A stretch of 64,000 nucleotides of DNA from Geminicoccaceae bacterium (GTDB lineage Bacteria > Pseudomonadota > Alphaproteobacteria > Geminicoccales > Geminicoccaceae): the NCBI GenBank assembly GCA_025999455.1, contig AP024683.1, positions 1,805,501-1,869,500 on the forward strand, given 5' to 3'. The notes beneath the pieces are model-generated. The model was not told where the DNA came from and made no database searches. It saw only the letters and a list, made by a program, of their open reading frames with translations. The position numbers were made by a program, and so were the translations under genes. Below are positions 30,136 through 40,700 of this stretch, piece by piece. The first letter of the stretch is position 1. Every line of letters begins with the position of its first letter.

Positions 30136-31992
30136 ATGAGCGAGGAGGTTCCGGCGGGCGCGGGCCCCTGGCGGCAGGTGGCCCGCATCGTCGCCGTCGT
30201 CATGGCGCTCTGGCACCTCTGGGTGGCGGCGATGGGCCCACCCGAGGCGATGATCTTCCGCGCCCTCCACCTCCTCTTCGCGTTCCTGCTCGTCTTCCTC
30301 CTGGTCCCCACCCGGCGCGGGCGCACCGCGCCGGGACCCGAGGACCTCGCCTTGCTCGTGCTCGGGGCCACGGTCACGCTCTACCCGCTCCTGACCTACG
30401 AGCAGATCGTCAACCGCATCCCCTACATCGACGAGCCGACCACGCTCGACCTCGTGGCCGCCGGGCTCGCCGTCCTCCTCGTCCTCGAGGCGACGCGGCG
30501 GGTCCTGGGGTGGGCCTTGCCCGCGACCGCGCTCGCCTTCCTCGTCTACGCGCTCCTCTTCACGACCGTGGATTTGAAGACGCTCCTCGATCAGCTCTAC
30601 CTCACGACCGAGGGCATCTTCGGCACGGTGCTCGGCGTCTCGGCCGCCTACGTCATCGTCTTCGTGCTGTTCGGCAGCTTCATGGAGCGCTCGGGCACGG
30701 GCCGGCTCTTCATGGATTTCGCGGTCGCCGCCACCGGCCGGAGCGTCGGCGGGCCGGGCAAGGTGGCGGTCCTCTCCTCTTCGCTCTTCGGCACGGTCTC
30801 CGGGAGTGCCGTCGCCAACGTCATGGTGACGGGCCAGATCACGATCCCGCTCATGAAGCGGACCGGCTTCCGCCCGCCCTTCGCCGCGGCGGTCGAGGCC
30901 GTGGCCTCGACGGGTGGCCAGATCATGCCGCCCGTGATGGGTGCCGCCGCCTTCGTGATGGCCGAGTTCCTGGGCGTCTCCTATCTCCAGGTGACGATCT
31001 GGGCGCTCGTCCCGGCCCTCCTCTTCTACGTCGCGGCCTTCGCGACCGTGCATCTCGAGGCGCGCCGGCAGGGTCTCGCGGGGCTCGCCGAATCGGAAGT
31101 GCCGCGCCTGTCGCACGTGCTGCGCGAGCGCGGCCATCTCTTCCTGCCGATCGCGCTCCTTTTGGGCACGCTGCTGGCGGGCTACAGCGCGCCGCGGGCG
31201 GCGCTGATCGGTCTCTTGGCCTGCTTCCCGGTGGCGTTGTTGCGGCGTGGCACGCGGGAGGGGATCCACTGGCGTGCGATCCTCGACGCGCTCGAGGACG
31301 GCGCGCGCAACACGCTCTCGGTCGCCCTGGCCTGTGCCTGCGCCGGCATCGTCATCGGCACGATCGCCCTGACCGGGCTCGGCATCAACCTCACGGCGCT
31401 CCTCGTCGGGCTCGCCCAGAACAGCCTGCTCGTGGCCCTCCTCGTCACGATGGTGGCGGGCATCGTCCTCGGTATGGGGATGCCCACCACGCCCGCCTAC
31501 ATCGTCATGGTGGCGCTTCTCGTGCCGGCCCTCGTCAAGCTCGGCGTGGTGACGCCGGCCGCGCACATGTTCGCCTTCTACTTCGCCATCCTCTCCGCCA
31601 TCACCCCGCCCGTGGCGCTCGCGGTCTACGCCGCAGCCGGCCTCGCCCGCTCCGAGCTCTGGGCCACCGGGCGCGAGGCGGTGCGGCTCGGGGCGGCGGG
31701 ATTCCTCGTGCCCTTCCTGTTCGTCTACCAGCCCGAACTCCTCTTGATCGGCGAGCCCTGGCGCGTGGCGGTCGCCTGTGTCACGGCCGCGATCGGCGTT
31801 CTGGCGCTCGCCGCGGCGCTCGCCGGTCAGTTCCTGCGACCCTGCGGGCGGCTCGAGCGGGTGGCGCTCGGCCTCGCCGCGGCGCTGCTCGTGAGCCCGG
31901 AACGGCTCGCCGAGGCGGTCGGGATCGCGCTCCTCGCGGGCACGGCCCTCCTCCAGCTGCGTCGGCCGCGGGTGGCCGTCTCGGGAACGTGA
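30136..31992 (+). CDS. TRAP transporter permease, fused 4TM/12TM
   Basis: A 618-residue inner-membrane protein combining the small (DctQ-like) and large (DctM-like) subunits in one chain, as in TAXI-type TRAP systems. The large-subunit part has GTVSGSAVANVMVTGQITIPLMKR, EAVASTGGQIMPPVMGAAAFVMAEFL and MGMPTTPAYIVMVALLVPAL (all read in segments). The energy source is normally a sodium gradient. It starts at the ATG at 30136. Confidence 0.88.
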   Translation: MSEEVPAGAGPWRQVARIVAVVMALWHLWVAAMGPPEAMIFRALHLLFAFLLVFLLVPTRRGRTAPGPEDLALLVLGATVTLYPLLTYEQIVNRIPYIDEPTTLDLVAAGLAVLLVLEATRRVLGWALPATALAFLVYALLFTTVDLKTLLDQLYLTTEGIFGTVLGVSAAYVIVFVLFGSFMERSGTGRLFMDFAVAATGRSVGGPGKVAVLSSSLFGTVSGSAVANVMVTGQITIPLMKRTGFRPPFAAAVEAVASTGGQIMPPVMGAAAFVMAEFLGVSYLQVTIWALVPALLFYVAAFATVHLEARRQGLAGLAESEVPRLSHVLRERGHLFLPIALLLGTLLAGYSAPRAALIGLLACFPVALLRRGTREGIHWRAILDALEDGARNTLSVALACACAGIVIGTIALTGLGINLTALLVGLAQNSLLVALLVTMVAGIVLGMGMPTTPAYIVMVALLVPALVKLGVVTPAAHMFAFYFAILSAITPPVALAVYAAAGLARSELWATGREAVRLGAAGFLVPFLFVYQPELLLIGEPWRVAVACVTAAIGVLALAAALAGQFLRPCGRLERVALGLAAALLVSPERLAEAVGIALLAGTALLQLRRPRVAVSGT

Positions 31993-32064
31993 GGCGCGGG
32001 GGCGGGACGGCACCTGTCTTCCGCCCTATCTTCGCCTCGAGACCGGAACCGCGAGGCCGCCGCC

Positions 32065-32997
32065 ATGCCCCACGTCCGCCGCTCCCGCCCCTGGCAGCTT
32101 CCCGAACGGCTCGTCACGTCGGAACCGCTCGTCCTCGGCCGCCGATCGATCCTCGCCGGGCTCGGGGCGCTCGCCGCGTCCGGCCTCGTCCCACGCCCGA
32201 GCGAGGCGGCGGTGCCGCGCAACCCGAAATGGACGGCGGACGACCGCAAGCTCACGCGGGAAGATCTGGCCACGACCTACAACAATTTCTACGAGTTCGG
32301 TTCGCACAAGCAGATCGCCAAGGCGGCGGAAGCCCTCGTGACGAAGCCCTGGCGGATCCGGATCGAAGGCCTCGTCGAGAAGCCTTTCGAGCTCGACGTC
32401 GACGAGCTCCTGACCAAGGTCGAGCTCGAGGAGCGGATCTACCGCCACCGCTGTGTCGAAGCCTGGTCGATGGTCGTGCCCTGGACGGGCTTCCCGCTCG
32501 CGCGGCTGGTCGAGCTCGCGCGCCCGCTCGGATCGGCCGCGTTCCTCGAGATGCAGACCTTCTTGGATCCCAAGACGGCACCGGGCCAGCGCGCCTTCTG
32601 GTATCCCTGGCCCTACACCGAAGGGCTCACGATCGCCGAGGCGACGCACGAGCTCGCCTTCCTGGTGACCGGTGTCTACGGCAAGCCCTTGCCGAAATCG
32701 ATGGGCGCCCCGATCCGGCTCGCCGTGCCCTGGAAGTACGGCTTCAAGAGCATCAAGTCGATCGTCCGCTTCCGATTCACGGAGGAACGGCCGAAGACCT
32801 TCTGGGAAGAAGTGGCGGACCACGAATACGGCTTCTGGGCCAACGTCAACCCGGACGTGCCGCACCCACGTTGGAGCCAGAAGATGGAGCAGCCTCTGGG
32901 CGAGGCCGAGAAGATCCCGACCAAGATCTTCAACGGCTACGCCGAATGGGTCGCGCATCTCTATCCCGACCTGCGCGACCCGGTCTATTTCCGCTGA
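32065..32997 (+). CDS. msrP: Protein-methionine-sulfoxide reductase catalytic subunit MsrP
   Basis: A 310-residue periplasmic molybdenum-cofactor enzyme that repairs oxidised methionines. The Tat signal is seen in LGRRSILAGLGALAASG. The cofactor cysteine is in YRHRCVEAWSMVVPWTGFPL. NNFYEFGSHKQ and KYGFKSIKSIVRF are typical. Its heme-membrane partner MsrQ is not adjacent; the convergent adenine deaminase gene follows 6 bp later. Confidence 0.93.
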   Translation: MPHVRRSRPWQLPERLVTSEPLVLGRRSILAGLGALAASGLVPRPSEAAVPRNPKWTADDRKLTREDLATTYNNFYEFGSHKQIAKAAEALVTKPWRIRIEGLVEKPFELDVDELLTKVELEERIYRHRCVEAWSMVVPWTGFPLARLVELARPLGSAAFLEMQTFLDPKTAPGQRAFWYPWPYTEGLTIAEATHELAFLVTGVYGKPLPKSMGAPIRLAVPWKYGFKSIKSIVRFRFTEERPKTFWEEVADHEYGFWANVNPDVPHPRWSQKMEQPLGEAEKIPTKIFNGYAEWVAHLYPDLRDPVYFR

Positions 32998-33003
32998 ACG
33001 GCG

Positions 33004-34704
33004 CTAGAGCCGGACGAGCTCGAAGCGGTCGACGTCGAAGAGGCCGAGATCGGTGATCTTGAGGTGCGGGATCACCGGCAGCGGCAGGAAGGCCACCTGG
33101 AGGAAGGGCTCGGGGAGCGTGCAGCCGAGGCTCCGCGCGGCGGTACGTAGGGCCCGGAGCGCGGCCGTGACCTCGGCGAGGGGCCGGTCGGTCAGGAGCC
33201 CCGCGATCGGGAGCGCGAGCTCGGCCAAGACGCGCTCGGCCGTCGCCACGACGAAGCCGCCTTCGAGCTCGGCCACGCGGTTGGCGGCGAGCGCCATCGC
33301 CGCATCCTCCACGCCCACGACCGTGAGATTGTGGCTGTCGTGGCCGACCGAACTCGCGATCGCCCCGCGGGCGAGGCCGAAGCCGCGGACGAAGCCTTTC
33401 CCGATGTTGCCGTTCTTGCCGTGCCGTTCGATCACCGCGACCTTGGCGAGATCGGCCGCGGGATCGGCGTGCAGGAGCCCGTCGCGGCGCGGGGGGGCGG
33501 CCTCGAGCTTTTCGGTGAGGATCTTGCCCGGGATCACGCCGATCACGGGCACGCTCGTCGTAGCGGGCGCGGGGATCGCGAAATCCCGGGGCTCGAGCCT
33601 GCGGACCCGCACGCTCGCCCGGCCGACCGGGGCGGGCCCCGGCGGGCGTGCGGCGAGGGCCTCCTCGACCGGCCGGCCGCCCACGATGACCTCGGAGACC
33701 GCACAGGCCTCGAGATCGTCCAAGAGCACGATGTCGGCGCGCCGGCCGGGGGCGAGGAAGCCCCGATCCTCGAGCCCGAAGGTGCGCGCCCCGGACCAGC
33801 TCGCGACCCGATAGACGTGGTGCGGCGGGGCCCCCTTTCGGATCGCCTCGCGCACGAGATGGTCGAGATGGCCCTCTTCCTCGATGTCGAGCGGGTTGCG
33901 GTCGTCGGTACAGAAGGCGAGGAAGGGCGAAGTGTCGGCCGAGATCAGAGGCGACAGCGCCGCGAGGTCCTTCGAGACCGAGCCCTCGCGGATCAGCACT
34001 TGGAGACCCTTGCGGAGCTTCTCGAGCGCCTCCTCGGGGCGGGTCGCCTCGTGCTCGGTGCGGATCCCGGCCGCGGCGTAGCCGCAGAGCCCCTCGCCCG
34101 AAAGCAGCGGGCAATGGCCGTCGATCGGCCGGTCCGCGAAGGCGTCCAGTTTCGCGAGGAGCCCCGGATCGCGGGCGAGCACGCCCGGGAAGTTCATGAC
34201 CTCGGCGAGCCCCAGAGCCTTCGGGTGAACGAGAAGGGGCAGGAGGTCCTCGACCTCGAGCCGGGCTCCCGCGGTCTCGAAGGCGGTCGCGGGCACGCAG
34301 GAGGAGAGCTGGACCCGGAGATCGAGGGCCATCGCCGCGGCACAGTCGAGGACCCACCGGATGCCCTCGGCACCCAGCACGTTGGCGATCTCGTGCGGGT
34401 CGCAGACCATGGTCGTGACGCCGCGCGGGAGCACGCAGCGCTCGAGCTCGAGCGGGTGGACGAGCGAGGATTCGACGTGGAGGTGGGTGTCGACGAAGCC
34501 CGGCACGGCGATCCGGCCGCGGCCCTCGATCACCCGCCGGCCCTCGTAGCGCTCCAGCGTGCCGACGATCGTGGCACCGCAGATCGCGACGTCGCCGGGC
34601 AGGAGCGCGCCCGTGACGAGGTCGAGCAGGCGGACGTCGCGGATCACGAGGTCGGCGGGCTCGGCGCCCGAGCCTTGGGCGATGCGACGGGCGAGGTCGC
34701 GCAT
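33004..34704 (-). CDS. ade: Adenine deaminase
   Basis: A 566-residue amidohydrolase that deaminates adenine to hypoxanthine in purine salvage. DTHLHVESS carries the metal-binding His-x-His, [12 protein letters not shown] and [21 protein letters not shown] follow, and [13 protein letters not shown] is the C-terminal signature. Full length. It faces away from imuA, 197 bp apart. Confidence 0.95.
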   Translation of the reverse strand: MRDLARRIAQGSGAEPADLVIRDVRLLDLVTGALLPGDVAICGATIVGTLERYEGRRVIEGRGRIAVPGFVDTHLHVESSLVHPLELERCVLPRGVTTMVCDPHEIANVLGAEGIRWVLDCAAAMALDLRVQLSSCVPATAFETAGARLEVEDLLPLLVHPKALGLAEVMNFPGVLARDPGLLAKLDAFADRPIDGHCPLLSGEGLCGYAAAGIRTEHEATRPEEALEKLRKGLQVLIREGSVSKDLAALSPLISADTSPFLAFCTDDRNPLDIEEEGHLDHLVREAIRKGAPPHHVYRVASWSGARTFGLEDRGFLAPGRRADIVLLDDLEACAVSEVIVGGRPVEEALAARPPGPAPVGRASVRVRRLEPRDFAIPAPATTSVPVIGVIPGKILTEKLEAAPPRRDGLLHADPAADLAKVAVIERHGKNGNIGKGFVRGFGLARGAIASSVGHDSHNLTVVGVEDAAMALAANRVAELEGGFVVATAERVLAELALPIAGLLTDRPLAEVTAALRALRTAARSLGCTLPEPFLQVAFLPLPVIPHLKITDLGLFDVDRFELVRL

Positions 34705-34874
34705 GGGGCGGCTCCGTGCGGCGAGGGCTCGGAACGGCCGGTCCGGGGTCGCACCCGTAGCCGGCACGCTGGTCCTCCGTGAATGATGGCGTGCGCGGAA
34801 GCGCGGGACAATCTCGGTGGCCCGGCAGGGAGAGCGCGGCCGATTGCCGGCCGGCACGGTCGGGGCTTGTCCGA

Positions 34875-34889
34875 GAACGAAAGCAGAAC
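34875..34889. promoter_or_regulatory. SOS (LexA) box upstream of imuA
   Basis: GAAC (34875-34878), seven bases, then GAAC (34886-34889): the direct-repeat LexA site of alphaproteobacteria. The imuA ATG is 13 bases downstream, so LexA would block promoter clearance. A third GAAC at 34893 lies outside the repeat. Confidence 0.85.
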
Positions 34890-34901
34890 TAAGAACGGAG
34901 C

Positions 34902-35648
34902 ATGAACGAAGCTCCGCTCCCCGCCGACCGCGCCGGCCGGCTCGCGGCACTCCGCGCCCGCATCCGCGCCCTCGAAGGACGCGGCCGGGGCTTCGCGACC
35001 CCGCCCGTGCGGCTCGGCCCGGCCCTCGATCCGCTCCTGGCCGAGGAGGGGCTCGCCCGCCGCGCGCTCCACGAACTCGCCGGGCCGGCTTCGACCCTCT
35101 TAGCGCTTGCGATCGCGCGCGCCGCCCTCGACCGGCCGGGCCTCCTCGTCTGGTGCCTCGACGAGGCCGGGGTCCGCGCCCGCGGCCTGCCCTGGCCGCC
35201 CGGCCTCGCCGCCCGCGGGCTCGACCCGTCCCGGCTCCTGCTCGTCCGCGCCCCCGACGCCACGGCCCTCGCCCGCGCCGTCGAGGAGGCGCTGTCGAGC
35301 CCGGCCGCGGCGGTCGTCCTGGGCGAGCTCGCGCGGGTCAGCTTCGACCTCTCGCGCCGGCTCCAGCTCGCGGTCGAGCGCGGCGGCGGGATCGGGCTCC
35401 TGCTCCGCCCGGCCGCCGATCCGACCCCGAGTGCCGCCGCCACGCGCTGGTGGGCGGAACCGGTGCCCGGCTGCGAGGGGCCGGTCCGGCTGCGGCTCGA
35501 GCTCCGGCGCGCCAAGAGCGGGGCACGAGGACAGGTGGAGGTGCGGGTCGATGAGCGGACGCTGGCTCTCCATCCGGCTGCCGCGCTGGCCGATCCAGCG
35601 GCGGCGGCTGCGTGCCCGGCGGAACGGCGCGCCCTGGCCCGAAGCTGA
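34902..35648 (+). CDS. imuA: Mutasome protein ImuA
   Basis: A 248-residue RecA-like accessory protein of the damage-induced mutasome. It shows an ImuA-type N-terminus ([12 protein letters not shown]), [19 protein letters not shown] with [25 protein letters not shown], and [25 protein letters not shown]. The usual Walker A is degenerate, as in other ImuA. Its last 98 bp overlap imuB. An SOS box precedes it. Confidence 0.88.
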   Translation: MNEAPLPADRAGRLAALRARIRALEGRGRGFATPPVRLGPALDPLLAEEGLARRALHELAGPASTLLALAIARAALDRPGLLVWCLDEAGVRARGLPWPPGLAARGLDPSRLLLVRAPDATALARAVEEALSSPAAAVVLGELARVSFDLSRRLQLAVERGGGIGLLLRPAADPTPSAAATRWWAEPVPGCEGPVRLRLELRRAKSGARGQVEVRVDERTLALHPAAALADPAAAAACPAERRALARS

Positions 35649-37053
35649 GCCGCTCGCCCTCGTCGCCCCGGGTCCGGGCGGGCCGCGGCTCGTCGCGGTG
35701 AACGCCGCGGCCGAGGCCCGGCGGCTCGCCCCCGGCCTCCTGCTCACCGACGCCCGCGCCGCCTGCCCCGCGCTGCGCGTCCTCCCGGCCGAACCCGAAG
35801 CCGATGCCCGGGCGCTCGAGAGCCTCGCGCTCTGGTGCACGCGCTGGAGCCCGAAGGTCGCGGTCGACGGGCCGGACGGGCTCGTCCTCGACGTCACCGG
35901 CTGCGCCCATCTCTGGGGTGGGGAAGAGGGCCTGCTCGCCGCCCTGGCCGAGGCCTTCGCGAAGCTCGGCCTCGAGCAGCGCGCCGCCCTCGCCGACCGC
36001 CGGCTCGCCGCGCGTGCCTGGGCCCGCTTCGGCCCGGGTGGGATCCTGCCGAGCCCGCGGGCGCTCGACCCCCTGCCGGTCGAGGCCCTCGAGCTCGAGG
36101 CGGAGACGAGCGCCGCCCTGCGCCGGCTCGGGCTGCGGACGATCGGCGCGCTCCGCCCGCTGCCGCGCGCCGCCCTCGCCCGCCGCTTCGGCCTCGATCT
36201 CGTGATGCGGCTCGCCATCCTCGATGGTGCCGAGGAGCCGCCCTTCACCCCGCTCGTCGAGCCGACCCCCTTCTCGGCACGGCTCGCCCGGGCCGAGCCG
36301 ATCGCCACTTCGGCCGGCATCGAGGCGGCCTGCGCGCGGCTCGCCCGCGACCTCTGCCGGATGCTCGAGCGGGCCGGGCGGGGGGCGCGTCGGCTCGTCC
36401 TCGGCCTGCACCGGGTCGACGGCCAGGTCGCCCGGCTCGAGCTCGGCACCGCCCGGCCGAGCCGCGACCCCGAGCATCTCTGCCGCCTGTTCCGCCACCG
36501 GCTCGACGGCCTCGATCTCGGCTTCGGCATCGAGCTCGCGATCCTGGAGGCGGTCGAGACGGTCGAATACCCGGCCGAACAGCCCGAGCTCGGTGCTCCG
36601 GCCGACGCGACGGCGACCGCGGTCTTGATCGACCGGCTCGCGGCCCGGCTCGGCGCCGAGCGGGTGCTGCGCCCCGAGCCGGTCGCGAGCCACGTCCCCG
36701 AGCGGGCGGTGCGCTGGTGCCCGGCCGGGGTCGAGCCGCGGCCCGGTGCCTGGGTCGCGAGCCCGTTGCGCCCGCTGCGCCTCTCGGAGCGGCCGCTCGC
36801 CGTGCGCGCCCTCGCGGTCGTGCCGGACGGCCCGCCCCTCCGGCTCGACGGCGCGGTCGTCGGCCGGGTCGTCGCGGCCTCGGGCCCCGAGCGGATCCTT
36901 CCCGAATGGTGGCGGCCCGCGGATCGCGAAGCCCGGCCGCGCGATTTCTTCCGGGTGCGGCTCGAGGACGGGCGCGAGCTCTGGTGCGCCCGCACGGGGC
37001 TCTGGGAGGAGGCCGCGCCGCCCGCCTGGCAGGTGCTCGGCAGCTTCTGCTGA
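35551..37053 (+). CDS. imuB: Y-family polymerase-like protein ImuB
   Basis: A 500-residue inactive Y-family polymerase homolog that bridges DnaE2 and the sliding clamp. [14 protein letters not shown] is the family start. VAVDGPDGLVLDVTGCAHLWGGEEGLLAAL is palm-like but lacks the acidic triad of active DinB polymerases. The rest of the little-finger region is arginine-rich. It overlaps imuA by 98 bp, so the two are translated together. Confidence 0.88.
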   Translation: MSGRWLSIRLPRWPIQRRRLRARRNGAPWPEAEPLALVAPGPGGPRLVAVNAAAEARRLAPGLLLTDARAACPALRVLPAEPEADARALESLALWCTRWSPKVAVDGPDGLVLDVTGCAHLWGGEEGLLAALAEAFAKLGLEQRAALADRRLAARAWARFGPGGILPSPRALDPLPVEALELEAETSAALRRLGLRTIGALRPLPRAALARRFGLDLVMRLAILDGAEEPPFTPLVEPTPFSARLARAEPIATSAGIEAACARLARDLCRMLERAGRGARRLVLGLHRVDGQVARLELGTARPSRDPEHLCRLFRHRLDGLDLGFGIELAILEAVETVEYPAEQPELGAPADATATAVLIDRLAARLGAERVLRPEPVASHVPERAVRWCPAGVEPRPGAWVASPLRPLRLSERPLAVRALAVVPDGPPLRLDGAVVGRVVAASGPERILPEWWRPADREARPRDFFRVRLEDGRELWCARTGLWEEAAPPAWQVLGSFC

Positions 37054-37055
37054 GC

Positions 37056-37619
37056 TCAGAGCCCCGAGAGGTCGTAGATCTCGTCGAGCCGGACCTCGCC
37101 ACCCAGGACCGGGCTCGGGAAGCTCGCGTCGGCCTCGTAGGGGAGGTGCGCGATCCAGCTTCCCTCGACCTTGCGCCAGACGAGGACCCAGCGCCGCGCC
37201 GCCGAGACGAGCCAGATCTCCTGCACGCTCGGCAGCCGGCCGTAGGCCGGGACCTTGACCGTCTTGTCGAGCCGTTCGGTCGAGGGGGAGAGGATCTCGA
37301 CCACGAGCCGGGGCTCCGCGACGTAGGGTGCCGAGGTCGGCTCTTCGCAGGTCACGACGAGATCGGGGATGTAGAAGGTGCCCTCCGCCCGGTCGATCAC
37401 GAGCCCGGCACCCGGCATCGCCCGGCACGGCCGCTTGTCGGCCAGATGGCGTTCGACGAGGACGGTGAGGTTGGCGCCGATGCGCACGTGCGGTGTGAGG
37501 GGCGGATTCATCGCCACGGGCACGCCGCGCTCCAGCTCGTAGCGCGTCTCGGTCCCGTCGTCCCAGGCGAGGAACTCCTCGATCGTCATCCGCCGGATCT
37601 CGTCGAGCCGCTTGGCCAT
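37056..37619 (-). CDS. Uma2-family endonuclease-like protein (DUF820)
   Basis: A 187-residue protein with the PD-(D/E)xK pattern of the Uma2 family: YIPDLVVTCEE, RLVVEILSPSTERLDKTVKVPAYGRLPSVQEIWLV, and the N-terminal MTIEEFLAWDD. These proteins are widespread in cyanobacteria and scattered elsewhere, with unknown biological role; the nuclease activity is inferred from fold. It sits on the minus strand between imuB and dnaE2, which are normally contiguous, so it may be a late insertion. Its stop is 3 bp past the imuB stop. Confidence 0.75.
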   Translation of the reverse strand: MAKRLDEIRRMTIEEFLAWDDGTETRYELERGVPVAMNPPLTPHVRIGANLTVLVERHLADKRPCRAMPGAGLVIDRAEGTFYIPDLVVTCEEPTSAPYVAEPRLVVEILSPSTERLDKTVKVPAYGRLPSVQEIWLVSAARRWVLVWRKVEGSWIAHLPYEADASFPSPVLGGEVRLDEIYDLSGL

Positions 37620-37689
37620 CGCCCGCTCTCCCTTGCCGGCCCGAGCTTAGCAGAGGAGGCGGCGGCCGTCGCGACGGCGGACCTCTTGA

Positions 37690-37704
37690 GAACGAAACAA
37701 GAAC
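37690..37704. promoter_or_regulatory. SOS (LexA) box upstream of dnaE2
   Basis: GAAC (37690-37693), seven bases, GAAC (37701-37704), the same site type as at 34875. The proposed TTG start of dnaE2 is 33 bases downstream. dnaE2 therefore has its own SOS control, consistent with its separation from imuB. Confidence 0.85.
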
Positions 37705-37736
37705 ATGCTCTCTCGGGGCCCCGAGGAGCCACGCCT

Positions 37737-40700
37737 TTGCCCGCCTACGCCGAGCTCGAGGTCACGACGAACTTCAGCTTCCTCGAAGGGGCCTCGCACC
37801 CCGAGGAGCTCGTCGAGCGCGCGGCCGAGCTCGGGCTCGCGGCGCTTGCGGTCACCGACCGCAACAGCCTCGCGGGCGTGGTGCGCGCCCACGTCACCGC
37901 CAAGCGGGTGGGGCTGCGCTTCCTCGTAGGCGCCCGGATCGATCTCGAGGACGCGCCCTCGGTGCTCGTCTGGCCGACCGACAAGAAGGCCTACGGCCGG
38001 CTCTGCTCCTTGTTGACCGAGGGCCGGAGGCGGGCGCCCAAGGGCTCCTCGAGCCTGCGGCTCGACGACCTCCTGGCCCACGCCGACGGCCAGGTCCTGG
38101 CGGTCCTCCCGCCCGAAGCGCCGGATGCCGCCTTCGCCGAGCTCTTGCGGAAGCTGCACCTGGTCCTGGGCGATCGGCTGCATCTGGCCGCCCGCTTCCT
38201 CTACCGCGGCGACGATCGCGAGCGGATCGACGGGCTCGCCGGCCTCGCCGCCGCGACCGGCGCGCGGCTCTTGGCGACCAACGCCGTGCTCTACCACGAC
38301 CCGGCCCGCCGCCCCTTGCAGGACGTCGTGACCTGCATCCGCGAGAAGGTGACGCTCGCCGAGGCCGGGCTCCGGCTCGAGGCCAATGCCGAGCGGCACC
38401 TGAAGTCGCCTGCCGAGATGGCCCGGCTCTTTTCCCGCTGGCCCGAGGCGCTCGAGGCCGGCCTCGCGATCGTTCGGCGTTGCCGCTTCTCGCTCGACGA
38501 GCTCGCCTACGACTATCCGGTCCGAGACTCCTACGACGGGCGCACCCCGGACGAGGAGCTCGCCCGCCGCACCTGGGAAGGGGCCGCCGAGCGCTATCCC
38601 GACCATCTGCCGGAGAAGGTGCGGAAGCTCCTCGAGCACGAGCTCGCACTCGTGAAGGAGCTGCGCTACGCGCCCTATTTCCTCACCGTCCACGACATCG
38701 TCCGCTTCGCCAAGAGCCGCGGCATCCTCTGCCAGGGCCGCGGCTCGGCCGCCAATTCGGCGATCTGCTACGTGCTCGGCATCACCGCGGTCGACCCCGC
38801 CCGGATGGACCTGCTCTTCGAGCGGTTCGTGTCGGCCGAGCGCGACGAGCCGCCCGACATCGACGTCGATTTCGAGCACGAGCGGCGCGAGGAGGTCATC
38901 CAGTGGGTCTACGAGACCTACGGCCGCGACCACGCCGCACTCGCCGCGACCGTGATCCGCTACCGGGCGAAATCGGCCTTGCGCGAGGTCGCCAAGGTCA
39001 TGGGCCTGTCGGCCGACGTCCAGGACGCGCTGTCCAAGACCGTCTGGGGTATGGGCCGCGAGGGGACGCAGCCGCACTGGCTGCGCGAGCAAGGGCTCGA
39101 CCCGGGCGATCCCACGCTCGCCCGCACCCTCGAACTCGCCCGCGAGCTCGTGGATTTCCCGCGCCACCTCTCGCAGCACGTGGGCGGCTTCGTGATCGCC
39201 AAGAGTCCCTTGCGCGAGCTCGTGCCGATCGAGAACGCGGCCATGCCCGGCCGCACCGTCGTCGAGTGGGACAAGGACGATCTCGACGCCTTGAAGTTCC
39301 TCAAGATCGACCTTTTGGCCCTCGGCATGCTCTCCTGCATCCGCCGGGCCTTCGAGCTCCTGCGCACCCATTACGGCCTCGAGCTCGACATGGCCCGGGT
39401 GCCGGCGGAGGACCCGGCCGTCTACGCCATGCTGCAGAAGGCCGGTTCGATCGGCGTCTTCCAGGTCGAGAGCCGGGCGCAGATGAGCATGCTGCCGCGG
39501 CTCGCGCCGCGCTCCTTCTACGACCTCGTCATCGAGGTCGCGATCGTCCGGCCGGGCCCGATCCAGGGCGACATGGTCCACCCCTATCTGCGCCGCCGCG
39601 AAGGCCTCGAGCCCGTGACCTTTCCGTCCAGGGAACTCGAGGAGGTGCTCGGCAAGACGCTCGGGGTGCCGCTCTTCCAGGAGCAGGCGATGCGGATCGC
39701 GATCGTGGCGGCCGGCTTCACCGCCGCCGAGGCCGACGGGCTGCGCCGGTCGATGGCCGCCTTCCGCCGCCGCGGCCAGCTCGAGCGCTGGCACGACAAG
39801 CTCGTCGAAGGCATGGTCGCGCGCGGCTACGAGCGCGCCTTCGCCGAACGCTGCTTCAAGCAGATCGAGGGCTTCGGCTATTACGGCTTCCCGGAGAGCC
39901 ACGCCGCGAGCTTCGCGCTCCTCGTCTACGTCTCGGCCTGGCTCAAATGCCATTATCCGGACGTGTTCCTGGCGGCGATCCTGAACGCCCAGCCGATGGG
40001 CTTCTACGCGCCGGCCCAGCTCGTCCGCGACGCGGTCGAACACGGCGTCGAGGTCCGCCCGGTCGACGTCAATTTCTCCTTCTGGGAGTCGACGCTCGAG
40101 CCCTTGCCGCGACGCGGGCCGCTCTCGCACGCCGTCCGGCTCGGCTTCCGCGAGGTCAAGGGCCTGGCCGAGGCCGAGGCGGTCCGCATCGTGACCGCGC
40201 GGCTGCGCCCCTACCGCACGGTGGGTGAGCTCCACCGCCGCGCGGGCTTACGCCGCGAGACGCTCGTGATCCTGGCCGAGGCGGACGCGTTCCGCTCGCT
40301 CGGGCTCGACCGCCGCCAAGCGCTCTGGGAGATCCGCGCCCTCGCCGACCGGCCCTTGCCGCTCTTCGCGCAGGCCGAGGCCGCCGAGCCCCCGGGCTCG
40401 AACCTGCCGCCGCTCGAGGCCGGCGAGGAGCCCTGGCTCGAGCTGCCGCCCGAGAGCCTCGGCGAAGCGGTGATCGAGGACTATGCCCGGCTGCGGCTCT
40501 CGCTCCGCGCCCATCCGCTCGCGCTGTTGCGGGAGAGGCTCGCCCGGCGGCGGATCGTCACCGCCCGCGAGCTCGCCACGCTCCCGCCCGGCAGCCGGGT
40601 CGCGGTGGCCGGCCTCGTGCTCGTGCGGCAGCGGCCGGGCAGCGCCAAGGGGGTCGTCTTCACCACCCTCGAGGACGAGACGGGCTTCGCCAACCTGATC

